Below, piece after piece: positions 13,627 to 24,427 of a stretch of DNA of 64,000 nt (its first letter is position 1; every line of letters starts with the position of its first letter). The stretch covers positions 23,967,105 through 24,031,104 of the forward strand of contig JALIRH010000006.1 in NCBI GenBank assembly GCA_023055505.1. The letters are read 5' to 3'. Origin of the DNA: Callipepla californica brunnescens. Taxonomy: Eukaryota > Chordata > Aves > Galliformes > Odontophoridae. The position numbers and the translations under genes are program-made. The notes beneath the pieces were generated by a model. It had not been told where the DNA came from. It saw nothing but the letters and a program-made list of their open reading frames with translations, and searched no databases.

Positions 13627-14009
13627 GCAGAGAGTTGGATCTGTTTAGTCTGGAGAAGGCTCTGGGGATGCCTTAGAGCAGCCTTCCAGTGTCTAAAAGG
13701 TGTCTAAAAGAAAGAAGAGGATAGACTCTTTGGCAGGGCCTGTTATGACAGGATGAGGGGAAATGGCTTTAGATTAAAGAGTAGAGATTTGGACTATATA
13801 AGGAAGCTTTTTTTACAGTGTTTGGGGAGGCATGAAAACATGTTGCTTAGAGATGTGGTGGATGCCCCGTCCTTGGAAATGTTCAAGGTCAAGCTGGATG
13901 GTGCTCTGAGCAGTCTGATCTAGCTCTAACAGTCCCTGCTCATTGCAGAAATGTTGGACTAAATTATCTTTAAAGGTCCCTTCTAATTCAAGTGATTCCA
14001 TGATTCTAA
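13627..14009 (+). mobile_element. CR1 LINE fragment (end of ORF2 plus 3' UTR), degraded
   Basis: The order of CR1 C-terminal and 3' UTR landmarks is intact: 'ctgtttagtctggagaaggct', 'gacaggatgaggggaaatgg', 'gtggtggatgcc..tccttggaaatgttcaagg', 'caagctggatgg', then 'aggtcccttctaattcaagtgattccatgattcta'. Reading frames are broken throughout, so nothing is translatable. A small local duplication (an 11-bp 'gtgtctaaaag' unit twice, about 13690) sits inside. The fragment lies between the two direct repeats at 13203 and 14123. Confidence 0.85.
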
Positions 14010-14122
14010 ATAGTTCACTATTTCATTTTTTCAGAAATGAGGCCTTAGATGTGAGGATCTTTCAAAGCCACGTAGAAGGAAAGAAATTTTCATCCTAGCA
14101 TGCTTCTACTCATTGCAGCTGC

Positions 14123-14212
14123 AGTTTTGCTGATTCTTTGAAGTCAGAGTTAATTGATAGACAATTTGGCCAGTGGACTTTAAATAACATACTCGAAATC
14201 TATATTTTGAAG
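14123..14212 (+). repeat. diverged direct repeat, right copy
   Basis: This is the partner of the 13203 copy. The core at 14123-14165 differs at about 4 of 43 positions, and a looser match continues to about 14210 ('gact', 'acata', 'aatcta' in order). Its position just downstream of the CR1 fragment suggests either an old tandem duplication later split by the CR1, or two copies of an unrecognised repeat. Confidence 0.6.
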
Positions 14213-14413
14213 AGAGGCAGGTTTAAAGTTGATTGCTCCCCTCAATTTTTCAAACTGAGTACTAGAGATAGTAATAAATACATTAAAAATATTGCTTTTG
14301 AATCAGATTTTTTCTGGAGATTTTCTTAATATATATGGTATCTTAGATGATAAAATAAAGTTAGAACCTTTTTCCTTGCCCAGGTTACATTTAACTGCCT
14401 TAGCTTTTCCAGT

Positions 14414-14863
14414 TCACTTTTCAAAGACAGAATAGAAATCTATTAAGTAGGCACAATTTTTAGATAGTAATATCCATTTACAAGTTCCCAGTTTTGTTTC
14501 TGAACTTTTTAGGTTCTTCAACATTTGACCTAGAATTTCATTCTTGGAAGTAAACAGCTTTTTTAATTCTTTAGGCCTGCTCTTCCTGATCTTGAAGACA
14601 AGTTTCATTGAATATCTTATACTTTCCACTCTTGTTATGGAAGGTCCTGTTAACTTAACATTCTTCTAATGGTTTTTCCCTACTGTCAGCATTTTTCTGA
14701 CAGCTTGCATTACTGCTAATTTGCTTTTCTGATATTTTAAAAATAATTCAATAATGTCATATGCCAGATTAGAATCTTTTTCTGCATGCATTTGCCTCCA
14801 TTTGCCTCTTATGGTAAATAGTTTCTCAGAAACAGCTGCTTCTTGCTTCAAGATGAAATTCAA
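14414..14863 (-). other. minus-strand open frame with one internal stop, possible gene remnant
   Basis: One minus-strand frame runs about 150 codons from 14863 down to 14414, interrupted only by a TAG at 14666-14668. Neither half starts with ATG. The translation is rich in Lys, Glu and Leu, with stretches such as 'EKLFTIRGKWRQMHAEKDS' and 'KNEILGQMLKNLKSS' that look helical. Two more stops lie just upstream (14867-14869 and 14885-14887), followed by a T tract that would read as poly-Lys. I recognise no family. In DNA this AT-rich, a frame of this length with one stop can arise by chance, so it is recorded only as a possible relic. Confidence 0.2.
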
Positions 14864-14904
14864 TTTCTATGGCAAATGCCACAGCTACTTAATGTGTTCT
14901 TTGG

Positions 14905-14905
<1 letters not shown>

Positions 14906-14944
<39 letters not shown>
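14906..14944. repeat. poly-T tract, 39 T
   Basis: An uninterrupted run of 39 T, the longest homopolymer of the window. It could be a slipped homopolymer or the A-tail of a minus-strand retroposed sequence, but no retroposed gene is identifiable beside it. The length may be unreliable in assembly. Confidence 0.9.
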
Positions 14945-14947
<3 letters not shown>

Positions 14948-17900
14948 TTACCTTGAACTGAAAATCAGCATCAGTTTTTAGACATGTTTTGAAAACTTCA
15001 GATTTTCCTCTAGTGTTTCTGAGGTTTTTCTTGACTTGATCAACAAAAAGTAAGTTCTGGAGCTGTCACGGAGATGGGCCTTTTCTGTGTTTCTACTGGT
15101 GACCCATTTATTTGAATATAAGGGGTAACTTACAGGCATTTCATAAAACCATTAAATGAGGGACAGTGGTTACGCTTAAAGTGTCAAGATGTTTTAACAT
15201 ATGTTAAATATTAATAATCTAGTTTCTAATTTAGCCTGGTAATGATATAGCCCTAAATTTAAAAGGTACACTTTCAGATACACTTACTGAAATACCTATC
15301 GACCTACTAACATATATAGTGCTTTAGCATAAAATAGGAACAATTAAATAATTCACATCAGAATTTTAGGGAGAACTGTTACCTATCATAATTTTTTTTA
15401 AATTGAAAAGGCAATGTTATTTCTTGAAAGTATTATGAATTCTTTTCTGGTTTTTTTTCCTTGTCTTTTTTTCTCTCTATAAAGATAGATATTTTAGCTA
15501 TAGAATAGAAAACATGTATATTCACTTCTTGCTATTGGCTGAATGTTTGTGTTAAAATACAGCTTCTATGAAGGAAGCTTTTGTCGTAAAATGGCTAGCT
15601 GCTTGCCTTTACTTCCATTCACAGAAAAACAAATCCACATTCAGTAGCATTATCTATAGTTTCCACAGATGTCATTATTACTGCTTTCCTACTCAAAAAT
15701 CCATATTTCCTTTTGTGTAGCCTTTTCCAAAAATAGAGTGAAGTCCTAAATACTCATTTTCAGCATTATTAAATTGAATATTTAAAAAATATAACAATTC
15801 TATACTGTCTATGAATGTATTTGGATTATGTTTGTCAATGGTAATCATAAGCAACTTAAGCAGTTTTATATTTAATGTTTGGACATCCTGATTCTGATTT
15901 TTCCTAGTTCTGAACCGGTTTGGATAATATGTGACCTGATCTGTGGCTGTTATTTCTCAGTGAGCCTGGGTTTTTCATGTAAAGTCCGTGTTTGGTAGAA
16001 AAATGCATATTTGTTTGTCTTGTTTGCATCCATTTGCATTGTATTTGCAATTTGTAATTAATTTTGTAGTCTTTTTTTTTTTTTCTGAAGTACTTCTCAG
16101 TTATTATTATTATTTAATATAGCCTGTGGAACAGTGAACGCTGATTAAGTGTTGTATGCTTTCTGTTATCTTTGAAGCATAACCAATGAAGTATTGTGAA
16201 TTTGGCAATGTGTAATGTAGCATTTTTCTTGCTGAGCAGCACTGACAAACAACACATCAGTAGTCATGCCTGTCTGTCATTTAAATGTAATCTCAGAGTT
16301 GTGCTATGTTGTTACAAATATCTAGGAGCTGTGTGATTAGTTAATGTATTGTATACAACCTTAAAATCATAGCAAGTTCTTGGGAGATTATCTCTGTTTA
16401 CCAATAGTGAAATGAACTAAGGCTAAGCAAGGGTACGCAGTGTGTGTTTGAAGACTCAAAGGAATGGTGGCATGAAAATGCTTTTAAGCTGTAGCTTAAA
16501 TGCCCTCTACATTAGAGAGGAAAAGAGAGAGAGGAGAGAGAGTACTTAATTATTCTGTTATCAATATTGTTTGCTTTCTATCTTCTAGTTTTATATCCTT
16601 TCATATTTCAGCAGCCTTTTCTAGTATAAATAAAAGGCATTCACAAGGCACCAGCATCTCTTGCTGTACTGAGCTTACCATTACCCTAGAGTTAGCCTCT
16701 CATATAATCTGTGTGAGTAAATTAACAACAAAGATCACTGTTGAGTAATCAGGAGGTTATGATGCAGTGTTTTTCCTTGTGAGATGTTTGAGACTTCAAT
16801 TTTTTTTTTTTTATTTTTTTTTGGTATCGATTTAGCAGAACTGATTTTTTTTCTATACTTCTTTCATGGAAGAGCTTCCACGTCATATCCAGGTGCAAAC
16901 TTTAAAGTTTTGATACTAATTTGAAAAGCTATTTTAAGCTTTAAGAGTTAAAAATATTCTCTTCTAGCACCAGAGTTTTCTGTATAATTACAAAATAAAA
17001 ATGTTGTGGGAGATTCTAAATATAATTTATAGATGCGACCGTTAAGAAACAGCATTGTGATAAAATCAGACTTTTTAGAGGATGGTATAAATTTTGATTA
17101 AATTTCCTAGAAATGTGGTTTCTATTTTGAAACAAAGTATCTCAACAATCTCATAGCATTTTTTACTTATATTGAAGAATAAAGTTGGCAGAATAATATT
17201 TCCACTTTCAAGTTCGCTGAAAATTGGCATAATATATAACCAAGAACTGAAGATTTTTTGAAAATTTTCTATATAATCAAAATAAAGCATTTCTATTGAT
17301 TTTTTTTTTTTTAATTTTTTGCTCCTAAAGTAATTGCTTTGGAAGAAACAGTGAAATTTATTTTTATTCTTGATCAAAAATCTATTCTGTGCACCCAGAA
17401 GTTTCCAGAATATTCCAGAATTAGCCAACTTTTGTGCTATTTCTTCTTCCTAAACAAAAACAGTTGGTCTAGCTGGACTGATTGTGCAAAGATGTGTTTG
17501 CATGTTAACCTTGATGATCAAACTGAAGGGCTCCCACCAATTTAGTGGAATTTAGTCAGATTCTTTTCCAGTGGTCATATTGCCTATCTAATTCAGCCAT
17601 CAAACATTATTAGCCACCATTTCTTTGGTTCAGAAAGGCTTGGTGATATTTTTAAAGAGTGCTAGTAATGAAAAATTGAGCTTTACAGACGTTGAGAGAG
17701 GTAATAAGAAGCAATACTCTGGTGGGCAGTCTACTTTTCTTCATATTTGCTTCTTTCAGATGTTACTTATATCCAGATGTTTCACTGAGAATGTCATTGA
17801 TGTTCCAAGAACTGCTCTGCAGAGGCAAGGTTTATCCCCAAGTATGACAGCTTTTCAACATCTCTACAAGAAACTGCAGAGTAGGTTACTAAAATGTCTG

Positions 17901-18532
17901 TAGTAGAAGACTGAGGATTTGGTCTAGTGTTTTATTACCTACTGATGACATCTAGTAAGCCATAAGCCCATTCCTCCAAGGAGGAATTGCTTGTGCAAAT
18001 ATCTAGGCTCCTTCCCCAGAGTTCTCTGGGAGTTGAATACCTCAGAAATAACAATGAAATTGAAGATACGAGGTTACAGCTTCTTAATGAATGTATAGCA
18101 CATCTCTAAGTATCACAGAGCTTCAGGACTGCATGTCTCTTGTGTTCTTCTGAGGATCAGAATTCTGTCTTACTTATACAGTAAAGGCTATTTTGATGTA
18201 CCTGTTATGTGCTCACTTAGGGCTGTTGAAATGCCAAAAGACCAGAAGGACAAATATTTCTCTGTTCATGTAGTTCTTAAATGCACAGTTAGTTACACTG
18301 TGAATAGAGCTGCCTGGAAATGTCCAAAATCACCTCAACAAATCCCAGAATGGTACTTGAGTACTCTGAGGGTCAGTCCTCTAAAGCTTTGATTTCTATC
18401 AAAATCACCAAGTTTTCACCTCTTATCCCTTCTAAAAAATGTAGTCGTTTGTCTCTTCCTCCTTACTTTCTGTTGTTTGAAGTGGGGGAAAAAAAAAATA
18501 ATTTATTTTCCCTTTTAGAGAACTAGAGTTAG
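14945..18532. other. gene-free AT-rich sequence with homopolymer and purine runs
   Basis: T tracts lie at about 16072-16084, 16800-16822 and 17300-17312. A GA-rich run lies at about 16515-16542. The longest frame (117 codons, minus strand, 17075-17428) has the Lys/Phe/Ile-rich composition expected of AT-rich noncoding DNA. No gene or transposon is supported. Confidence 0.5.
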
Positions 18533-18610
18533 TTTACTGTGGTAATGGACCCTAAATTCATTTTCTCAACTTCTCCACTGAATGAATTTAGGTTCCATTA
18601 CCACAATAAA
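18533..18610. repeat. near-perfect inverted repeat (30-bp stem, 18-nt loop)
   Basis: The left arm 18533-18562 and right arm 18581-18610 are reverse complements at 28 of 30 positions; the two differences are at arm positions 5 and 18. The loop (18563-18580) is unpaired. 'CTAGA' at 18523-18527 and 'TCTAG' at 18620-18624 would allow the stem to continue with small bulges. The size resembles a microRNA precursor, but the stem is more perfect than most. A small palindromic transposon relic or a recent inverted duplication are alternatives. Confidence 0.9.
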
Positions 18611-21291
18611 TAAAGTACATCTAGAATGTGAAATTCCTTTTCAGTATAGGAGGCCAACGAAAGACCCATGCCTCACCAGCCTTCCAGAAGAGAGTGTCGC
18701 CTCTGCAGACCAGTCATTGTTAATGGTTTAAATAATGAGACGTTCAGAGCATATGTGTCAAGTATTTAGTGGCTAATTCTTGACCCTCACAGGAAGTCTT
18801 GCCTGGCTGAAAAGTGCACATAGAGAAGAAAACTGCCTTTTGATTGAAGCAGCTTAATATCCCAGAAAAGGTAGATATTATCAGATCTTATTTCAATATG
18901 TCTTCCTCTGTAAAGCCTGCTTTCAAATTCTCTTTTAGAGAAGTTAAGCTGTTCAGTGCCATGATTGTAAAACAGATTCAAGCATTTTACTGAAAATATC
19001 TTTTCAAATTGTTGTATAATTTTAAATGTAGAAGATTGCAGAGTAATGTGTTTTGTTTTGTTTTGTTTTCAGATGTCTTCTCTGTTATTTAAGGTTACTT
19101 TACCAAAAAAAAAAAAAAAAAAGTGGGAAAAATCTTCCGCTGGGAGGTCAGCACCTGTATAGCATAATTCTATCTGAAGTTGGACAAGTTTGTTCACGGA
19201 ACTCCTTCACCTTAATTTTTTAGGTGTAAAAGAAAGATATGTCAACATTAAAAGTAGATGTTCTACCTTTAGCACTATAAACTGTAACTGCTTGCTGGGG
19301 AAGTTTCCATATGACTTGAACTGGATTTGGAGTTAGAAAATGAAGTTAGGCAGTGGCTAAGTTTTGTGGGTTTGTTTGTGTGAGATGGATGATATGTAAG
19401 TTGTCCTTCTCCGATCTAGTAACATAGATGACTTTTATTCATCTTAGGTTGTTTGAATTTTCTAGTACATATTGAAAGCGTATTTGCATTTGAGTGACTT
19501 AGGTCAGAAACTTAAGTTGAAAAACAAGCAAATGAACAAGGGAAATAAGAAGGAATGAATAAGTAGCGGGTTCAAAGATTACCAATATTATGCTTTAGCC
19601 TGGAGCGTGAGTGGGCTTCTTTGGAATGGTTGACTGCAACATGTTGTCCTGTCTTGAAGCAAAAGTATTTCTGTCCCATGTTCTAACCTGGTCACCAACT
19701 GCTCTCCCTGAATAGCATTTCTGCCTTTGCAGTGGAGATGTTTTTGACCACTTATGGAGATGATTCACTGCAATGTGCCATTTGTGGCTAATGATCACCT
19801 GCAGTGTTACAGGGTTTTAACAAAGCAAAGAGAAAAGAGCTGAATTAAAATCACACAATTCTTTATTGTAAAATCTCTAGTTCTTACTGTTGTATGGCTG
19901 TTGTATTTGCTTTTCTTTAGAAATGATCTGTCAGTTCAAGAAAGTCACATGGAAGAAAAAGCAACTTGCTAAAGGAGTTTTTTAATGGGATGCCTTGAGT
20001 TTTATAACTGATCTTCCCCTTGCAGACCTCAGCTGTTTGAGAGTTGGGCCCTAAGTTGTCTTTTCACAATAATTTTGTTTTTGTAAATTAATGATCTAAG
20101 TGATTTATTATTCTGTTCTTCCACTGCTGCTTTATTTCTGTTGTTCTTTGTTTTTCTGCTTAATTTCTATAAATTACTGTACAGTTTCCCATAAGGTATA
20201 ATTAAGCAGAATTGCTAAAGTTTTAATTATTGTGTATTATAGATGTTGAAAGAAACATTAGCACTTAGCTTTTAAAAATGTGATAGTATATTTATAAGAG
20301 AGCATTTATAAACACATTTACATATAGTTAAGATGAAAAAGGTATTTGAATTGTAGTCATTAGCATTTCTTCAAACATATGGCATACCAGCAGAGGCCAT
20401 GGGCCATGCCTTCATTAACTGAACAGTGTTTCATCAGTATCTCAGCTTCCTGCTGTGCCACCCTGTGGCGTACCCTTCTGTCCCTGAGGTTTCAGTGACA
20501 AGGGACAATATGTCCCCAAGGTGAAAATCTGGGAAATAACGCAGATTAGCCCTTAGAGGAGTTCTTATGATTATTTAATCATGCTTTGGAAAGAAATACA
20601 CAGTACCACAGAAGAGCATTAAAAATCCTACAAGCCTATAATTTTCAGTGTTGTGGGGCATGATGGTCTCTTCAATGTCCCATCAACATAAATGCATTGG
20701 AACAGGACAACTTTATGCTGCATATTATAAGGCTCACCTCTATTTCAGTTTTGTTCACATAATGGGTAAAACACACGTAGATATCAAGTGTTTGTTATCA
20801 TTCATTGGCTATAATGTTCAGGTGATAGACCAGGATTTAACTTAACTGTAACTTTTATTTTTTACGAATAAAGAATAAAAATACTCATATGTCACAGTCA
20901 TATTTTATTAGAGCATTTCTTGGATACATAAGGAAAGGCTAATATGACAGGCATAGACACCTGTTTTAAGTCATTAAGTTCTCTCATGCTGTACCTGCTG
21001 TAGCCTCATGATATTCTTTGCTAAAAGGAAAGCAGCAGAACCTATTTTGAAAAGTACTTAGTTGGACTGTAAAAACAACATACACAACTTGTTTAACAAT
21101 ATGAAAATTTAAATGTAACATTAGTTTATTTTAAGTAACTATTTTTCCAGTATCTCCCAAGCTAACTTTTTCTTATTATTCTGGGAGATATTGTTGAAGT
21201 GAGAAATCGCTAGTTAAAATATTTGTGCAATTTGTCCTGGATATAGGTCTTCGCTCTTATGTTTATATCTGTTTTCTTTAAGAAGTGTTAT
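18611..21291. other. gene-free AT-rich unique sequence
   Basis: This holds a (GTTTT)4 run at 19050-19069 and an A tract at about 19105-19122. A slightly GC-richer patch lies at about 20380-20520. The block 20590-20845 looks unusually non-repetitive and possibly conserved (see findings). No gene is supported. Confidence 0.5.
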
Positions 21292-21403
21292 AGAATTGTA
21301 GAATCATAGAGTATTCTGAGTTGAAAGAGACACAAGGATCACCAAGTCTAACTCCCAGCTCCACACCAGATAATGCAAAAATCAAACCACGTGAACGAGG
21401 GCT
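21292..21403 (-). mobile_element. CR1 LINE 3' end fragment, antisense
   Basis: 'tagaatcatagagt..' followed by 'gagttgaaagagacacaaggatcaccaagtctaactcc' is the complement of a CR1 terminal tail and the 3' UTR end with its guanine-rich block. It is clearly diverged (for example 'gagttgaaag' where most copies have 'gggttggaag'), so it is an old insertion. No coding sequence remains. Confidence 0.8.
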
Positions 21404-21859
21404 GTAGAATTTTATGGATGTCAGTGAATGCATTCACTTTGGAATCCAGACAATGAAGCCTTGATTAAGGGGTGGCAAATATCAACTGGAGTTAACCTAT
21501 TTCAAGTATAATTACAAAATCAGTTATTGCAAAACATTCTTTAAAATTAAAAAAAACAAGTTGTGCTATAAGGTGACATTCTTGCACCTGTAGATAAAGC
21601 TCCTATTCAACATGCTTTTAGGTAGAGGAATAGAAAATCTATTGCAACTTAGCGTAGAACAGATAGAAAAAATATAGATTTATAAATGAAATGTTGATTC
21701 AGATCTGTTTAAATCTCATAAAATTTACATATATTATCTTACAATTTTGATCATGCCTAGGAGTAATTATGACTGAAGGTTTATGGATGTTTGTGCATAG
21801 TGTTTAAACTGGTGTCAGTCCATTCTTGCTTTCATTCTTTATGCAAAATTGGAATCTGA

Positions 21860-22460
21860 ATATCTTTTGGTATGGTACTCGCTATTAATCAATGGTGCGA
21901 TAGAAAGCTCTCATTAGCTTTAACCCTCCGACCGTGACATTAGTCTACTCATCACTGCAATCATTAGCAAAATGAAAAACAATCAACTATGGTATCTATA
22001 TTCTAATATTAATGCTTTCACTCTATTACACACAAATGTCAGATGTGACAAAAATCACTGAACTTCAAATATATACATAACAGATTTTGATGTATATAAA
22101 GCACCAGTTTTTGTTGTTCTCTCTCAACAGCGATATTAAAGATACAGTGCCAAGGGGACCCATACCATTTGCAATCTGTAGCATTTCCAATGTATTTCCA
22201 ACAATATTGTAAATATTTATGGAGTTTTATAAAGGCTCTATGCTTCCTTCTGTTTGTGATGCATCAACAAGACTCAGTAGGATATCATAGGCAGATATTT
22301 ACTTCTGGGAATTCCCTTTTGGACTCTTTTTGGTTGAAAACCGCTTCATGACATACAGTACCGCAAATCCCCAGAAATGTACCATGCTATTATTGCCAGC
22401 TGAGTTCTTCCAAGTAAAGATGACATCAGCCATCTGTCACATTATACTAATCCTAGGAAT
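21860..22460. promoter_or_regulatory. candidate conserved non-coding element
   Basis: Unique sequence without simple repeats. ATTA/TAAT homeodomain-type cores cluster here (for example around 21885, 21915, 21962 and 22005), and several CpGs (about 21880, 21898, 21929-21933, 22130, 22342, 22362) stand out against the CpG-poor background. 'tgccagctgag' (about 22395) and 'gatgacatcagcc' (about 22420) give an E-box and a CRE-like site. The call rests on sequence texture only. Confidence 0.3.
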
Positions 22461-24407
22461 GAAAGCCAAGTGAAAAGAAAATAAATACCTTTCACGTCTA
22501 TTAGCCAAATATTTGTATTAAAAAAAAAATTATTAAAATCTCAGTAGTTAAGCTAATTAATATGGGAATAATTATTTCTGACTAAACTACATACCTTAAA
22601 TGCTTTTTTTTTTTTTTAACCATCCTAAAGCAAATTTCACCATGACCGTATGTCTGAAGGTGCTGCTATCCTGCTATATACTTGTAGTTAAGGAAATGTG
22701 GCACCAAGCAGTGATTTTTTTTTCCCCTGGATCTTCTTGCTATGCTTTTCCAGGTACCATTTAGCTGTGTGATTGTTCTGTACTGCTCTTCTGAGGTAAA
22801 TGAAATCTCCCTAGGACCTAGCAAAAATATATATATATTTTTGCAACTACAGACAATGTTGCTGATCATTGAAGGTAGTGTCTAAATTAGCATTAGTATC
22901 ATAATGAAATGTTTTTGAAACCTAAACACATCAGCTACCTGCTTCCCGAAAAAGCAGGGAAGTTGGTGATGAGGAAGACTCTTAAATAAGCTGCGCAACT
23001 AGTTTGTGTGGAAACTAATTCTGTGGGCTTATGCCTTGCTCCTTTTTCATGGACGTAACAGGCTTTTATTTTATTTTATTTTGTAGTAATTTAATGCTTT
23101 TTAAAAAATAGGACTTAGTCTAAATAACTTACTGCAAGTGAAAGATTAAAAAAAAAAAAGATTACAAAAGTTTTTTTTGTCTCTGTTAATGGCCTCTCTT
23201 TTATGTGTGTAAAATGTCGCTTCCCTCTCAAACACACAAAAAAAAAAAAGTAAATACACTTATGTCATATGTAAATAATATAAGATAAAATTTACAAGAA
23301 TGAACTTGTTTTCATTGTGGAACTAAGGCTCCATGCAGCCACCCGAAGGATAACTTAGCTGATAGTTTATTAGTAAGAGAAACCTTGAAGGTGGATGAGA
23401 GAACAATTTTTGCTGCTTGATCGTGAGATGTCATGGCTCTAGAAAAAAGCTACCAGTCAGGAATTTTCTTTACACTATCTAAAGATGAGTCTGAATTATT
23501 TTCAAGAAGCAGTAGTTTTCAGTGAATGCTTAGTACCCGAGATGTTTATATGTGTGAAAATAGGTGATCATTTCAAGGTGGCTTTTTTTCTTTTTACAAC
23601 TATGCAAAAAGTTTTCCTGAGACAGATAAATCTTGAAAACTTCTTTTTCTGATGCTTTTGGAAAAGATAGAGTAACAGGTAGGAAAGCCTGAGATCCAAG
23701 TCTGAACTCCAAGACAGCGGAAAAAAATACATTGAACATACTGGTATTAACTTTCAGTTTTTCCAGAATGTCTTATTTGTTTTTATGGTTTACATTTTAA
23801 AAAGGTTTAGGTTTCTCTTGATGAAAATGCATATTTTCTACTTAGTGACTTTAATTTAAAATTAGGTACTTAAATATTTACTCCCAACTAGTAAATCAAT
23901 TCCAAATTTCTGTTCACTCAATCAGTGACTTAAATGCTTTCTATGTCTCTTGAAGAACTAAGATTTCTAATTTTTAACAGATTACCTTCTCTGACAGGTA
24001 TCATCTCTAACACTGACATCACTTCTTGGGGCAATTATTACTAAAAAAGTCTTAACATTTTCAGATTTTAGCTTTCTTTCAATTTTGACATTAATTTCAG
24101 TGCTAAGAGCACAAATGCTTGTAATGTAAAAAGAGGAAAAACAAACAAAAAAACCCTTTATATTAGCTGCTTCTTGTATCTGTAGTTAGTGAGCCACTAC
24201 TTTAGCAGGGTTCTGAAGTCGTTTCTCCTGGTTGGGGTGCCTGGACACTGTTATGGAGTAATACAGCTATGGAAATTTCAATCCTATATGGGATTTATCC
24301 CATGAGGTTTTCTCTCCTTCTGCTCATGTTGAAACCAAGCCTAAAATTTCCATTTGCTTCTATTGCTATAAGAATTCTTACCTACCCCTAGTCTTTTAAT
24401 AAAAAGG

Positions 24408-24427
24408 ACTTTGATCAGGATCAAAGT
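24408..24427. promoter_or_regulatory. inverted pair of TCF/LEF-type sites
   Basis: ACTTTGATC and its complement GATCAAAGT are separated by two bases. Each arm contains a match to the TCF/LEF core (A/T)(A/T)CAAAG. An exact 9-bp inverted pair is unlikely to be meaningful on its own in 64 kb, but it is the neatest transcription-factor-like palindrome seen here. Confidence 0.3.

Noticed and set aside
17075..17428. 117-codon minus-strand open frame
   Set aside because: Lys/Phe/Ile-rich translation of AT-rich DNA that includes a T tract; no family recognised.
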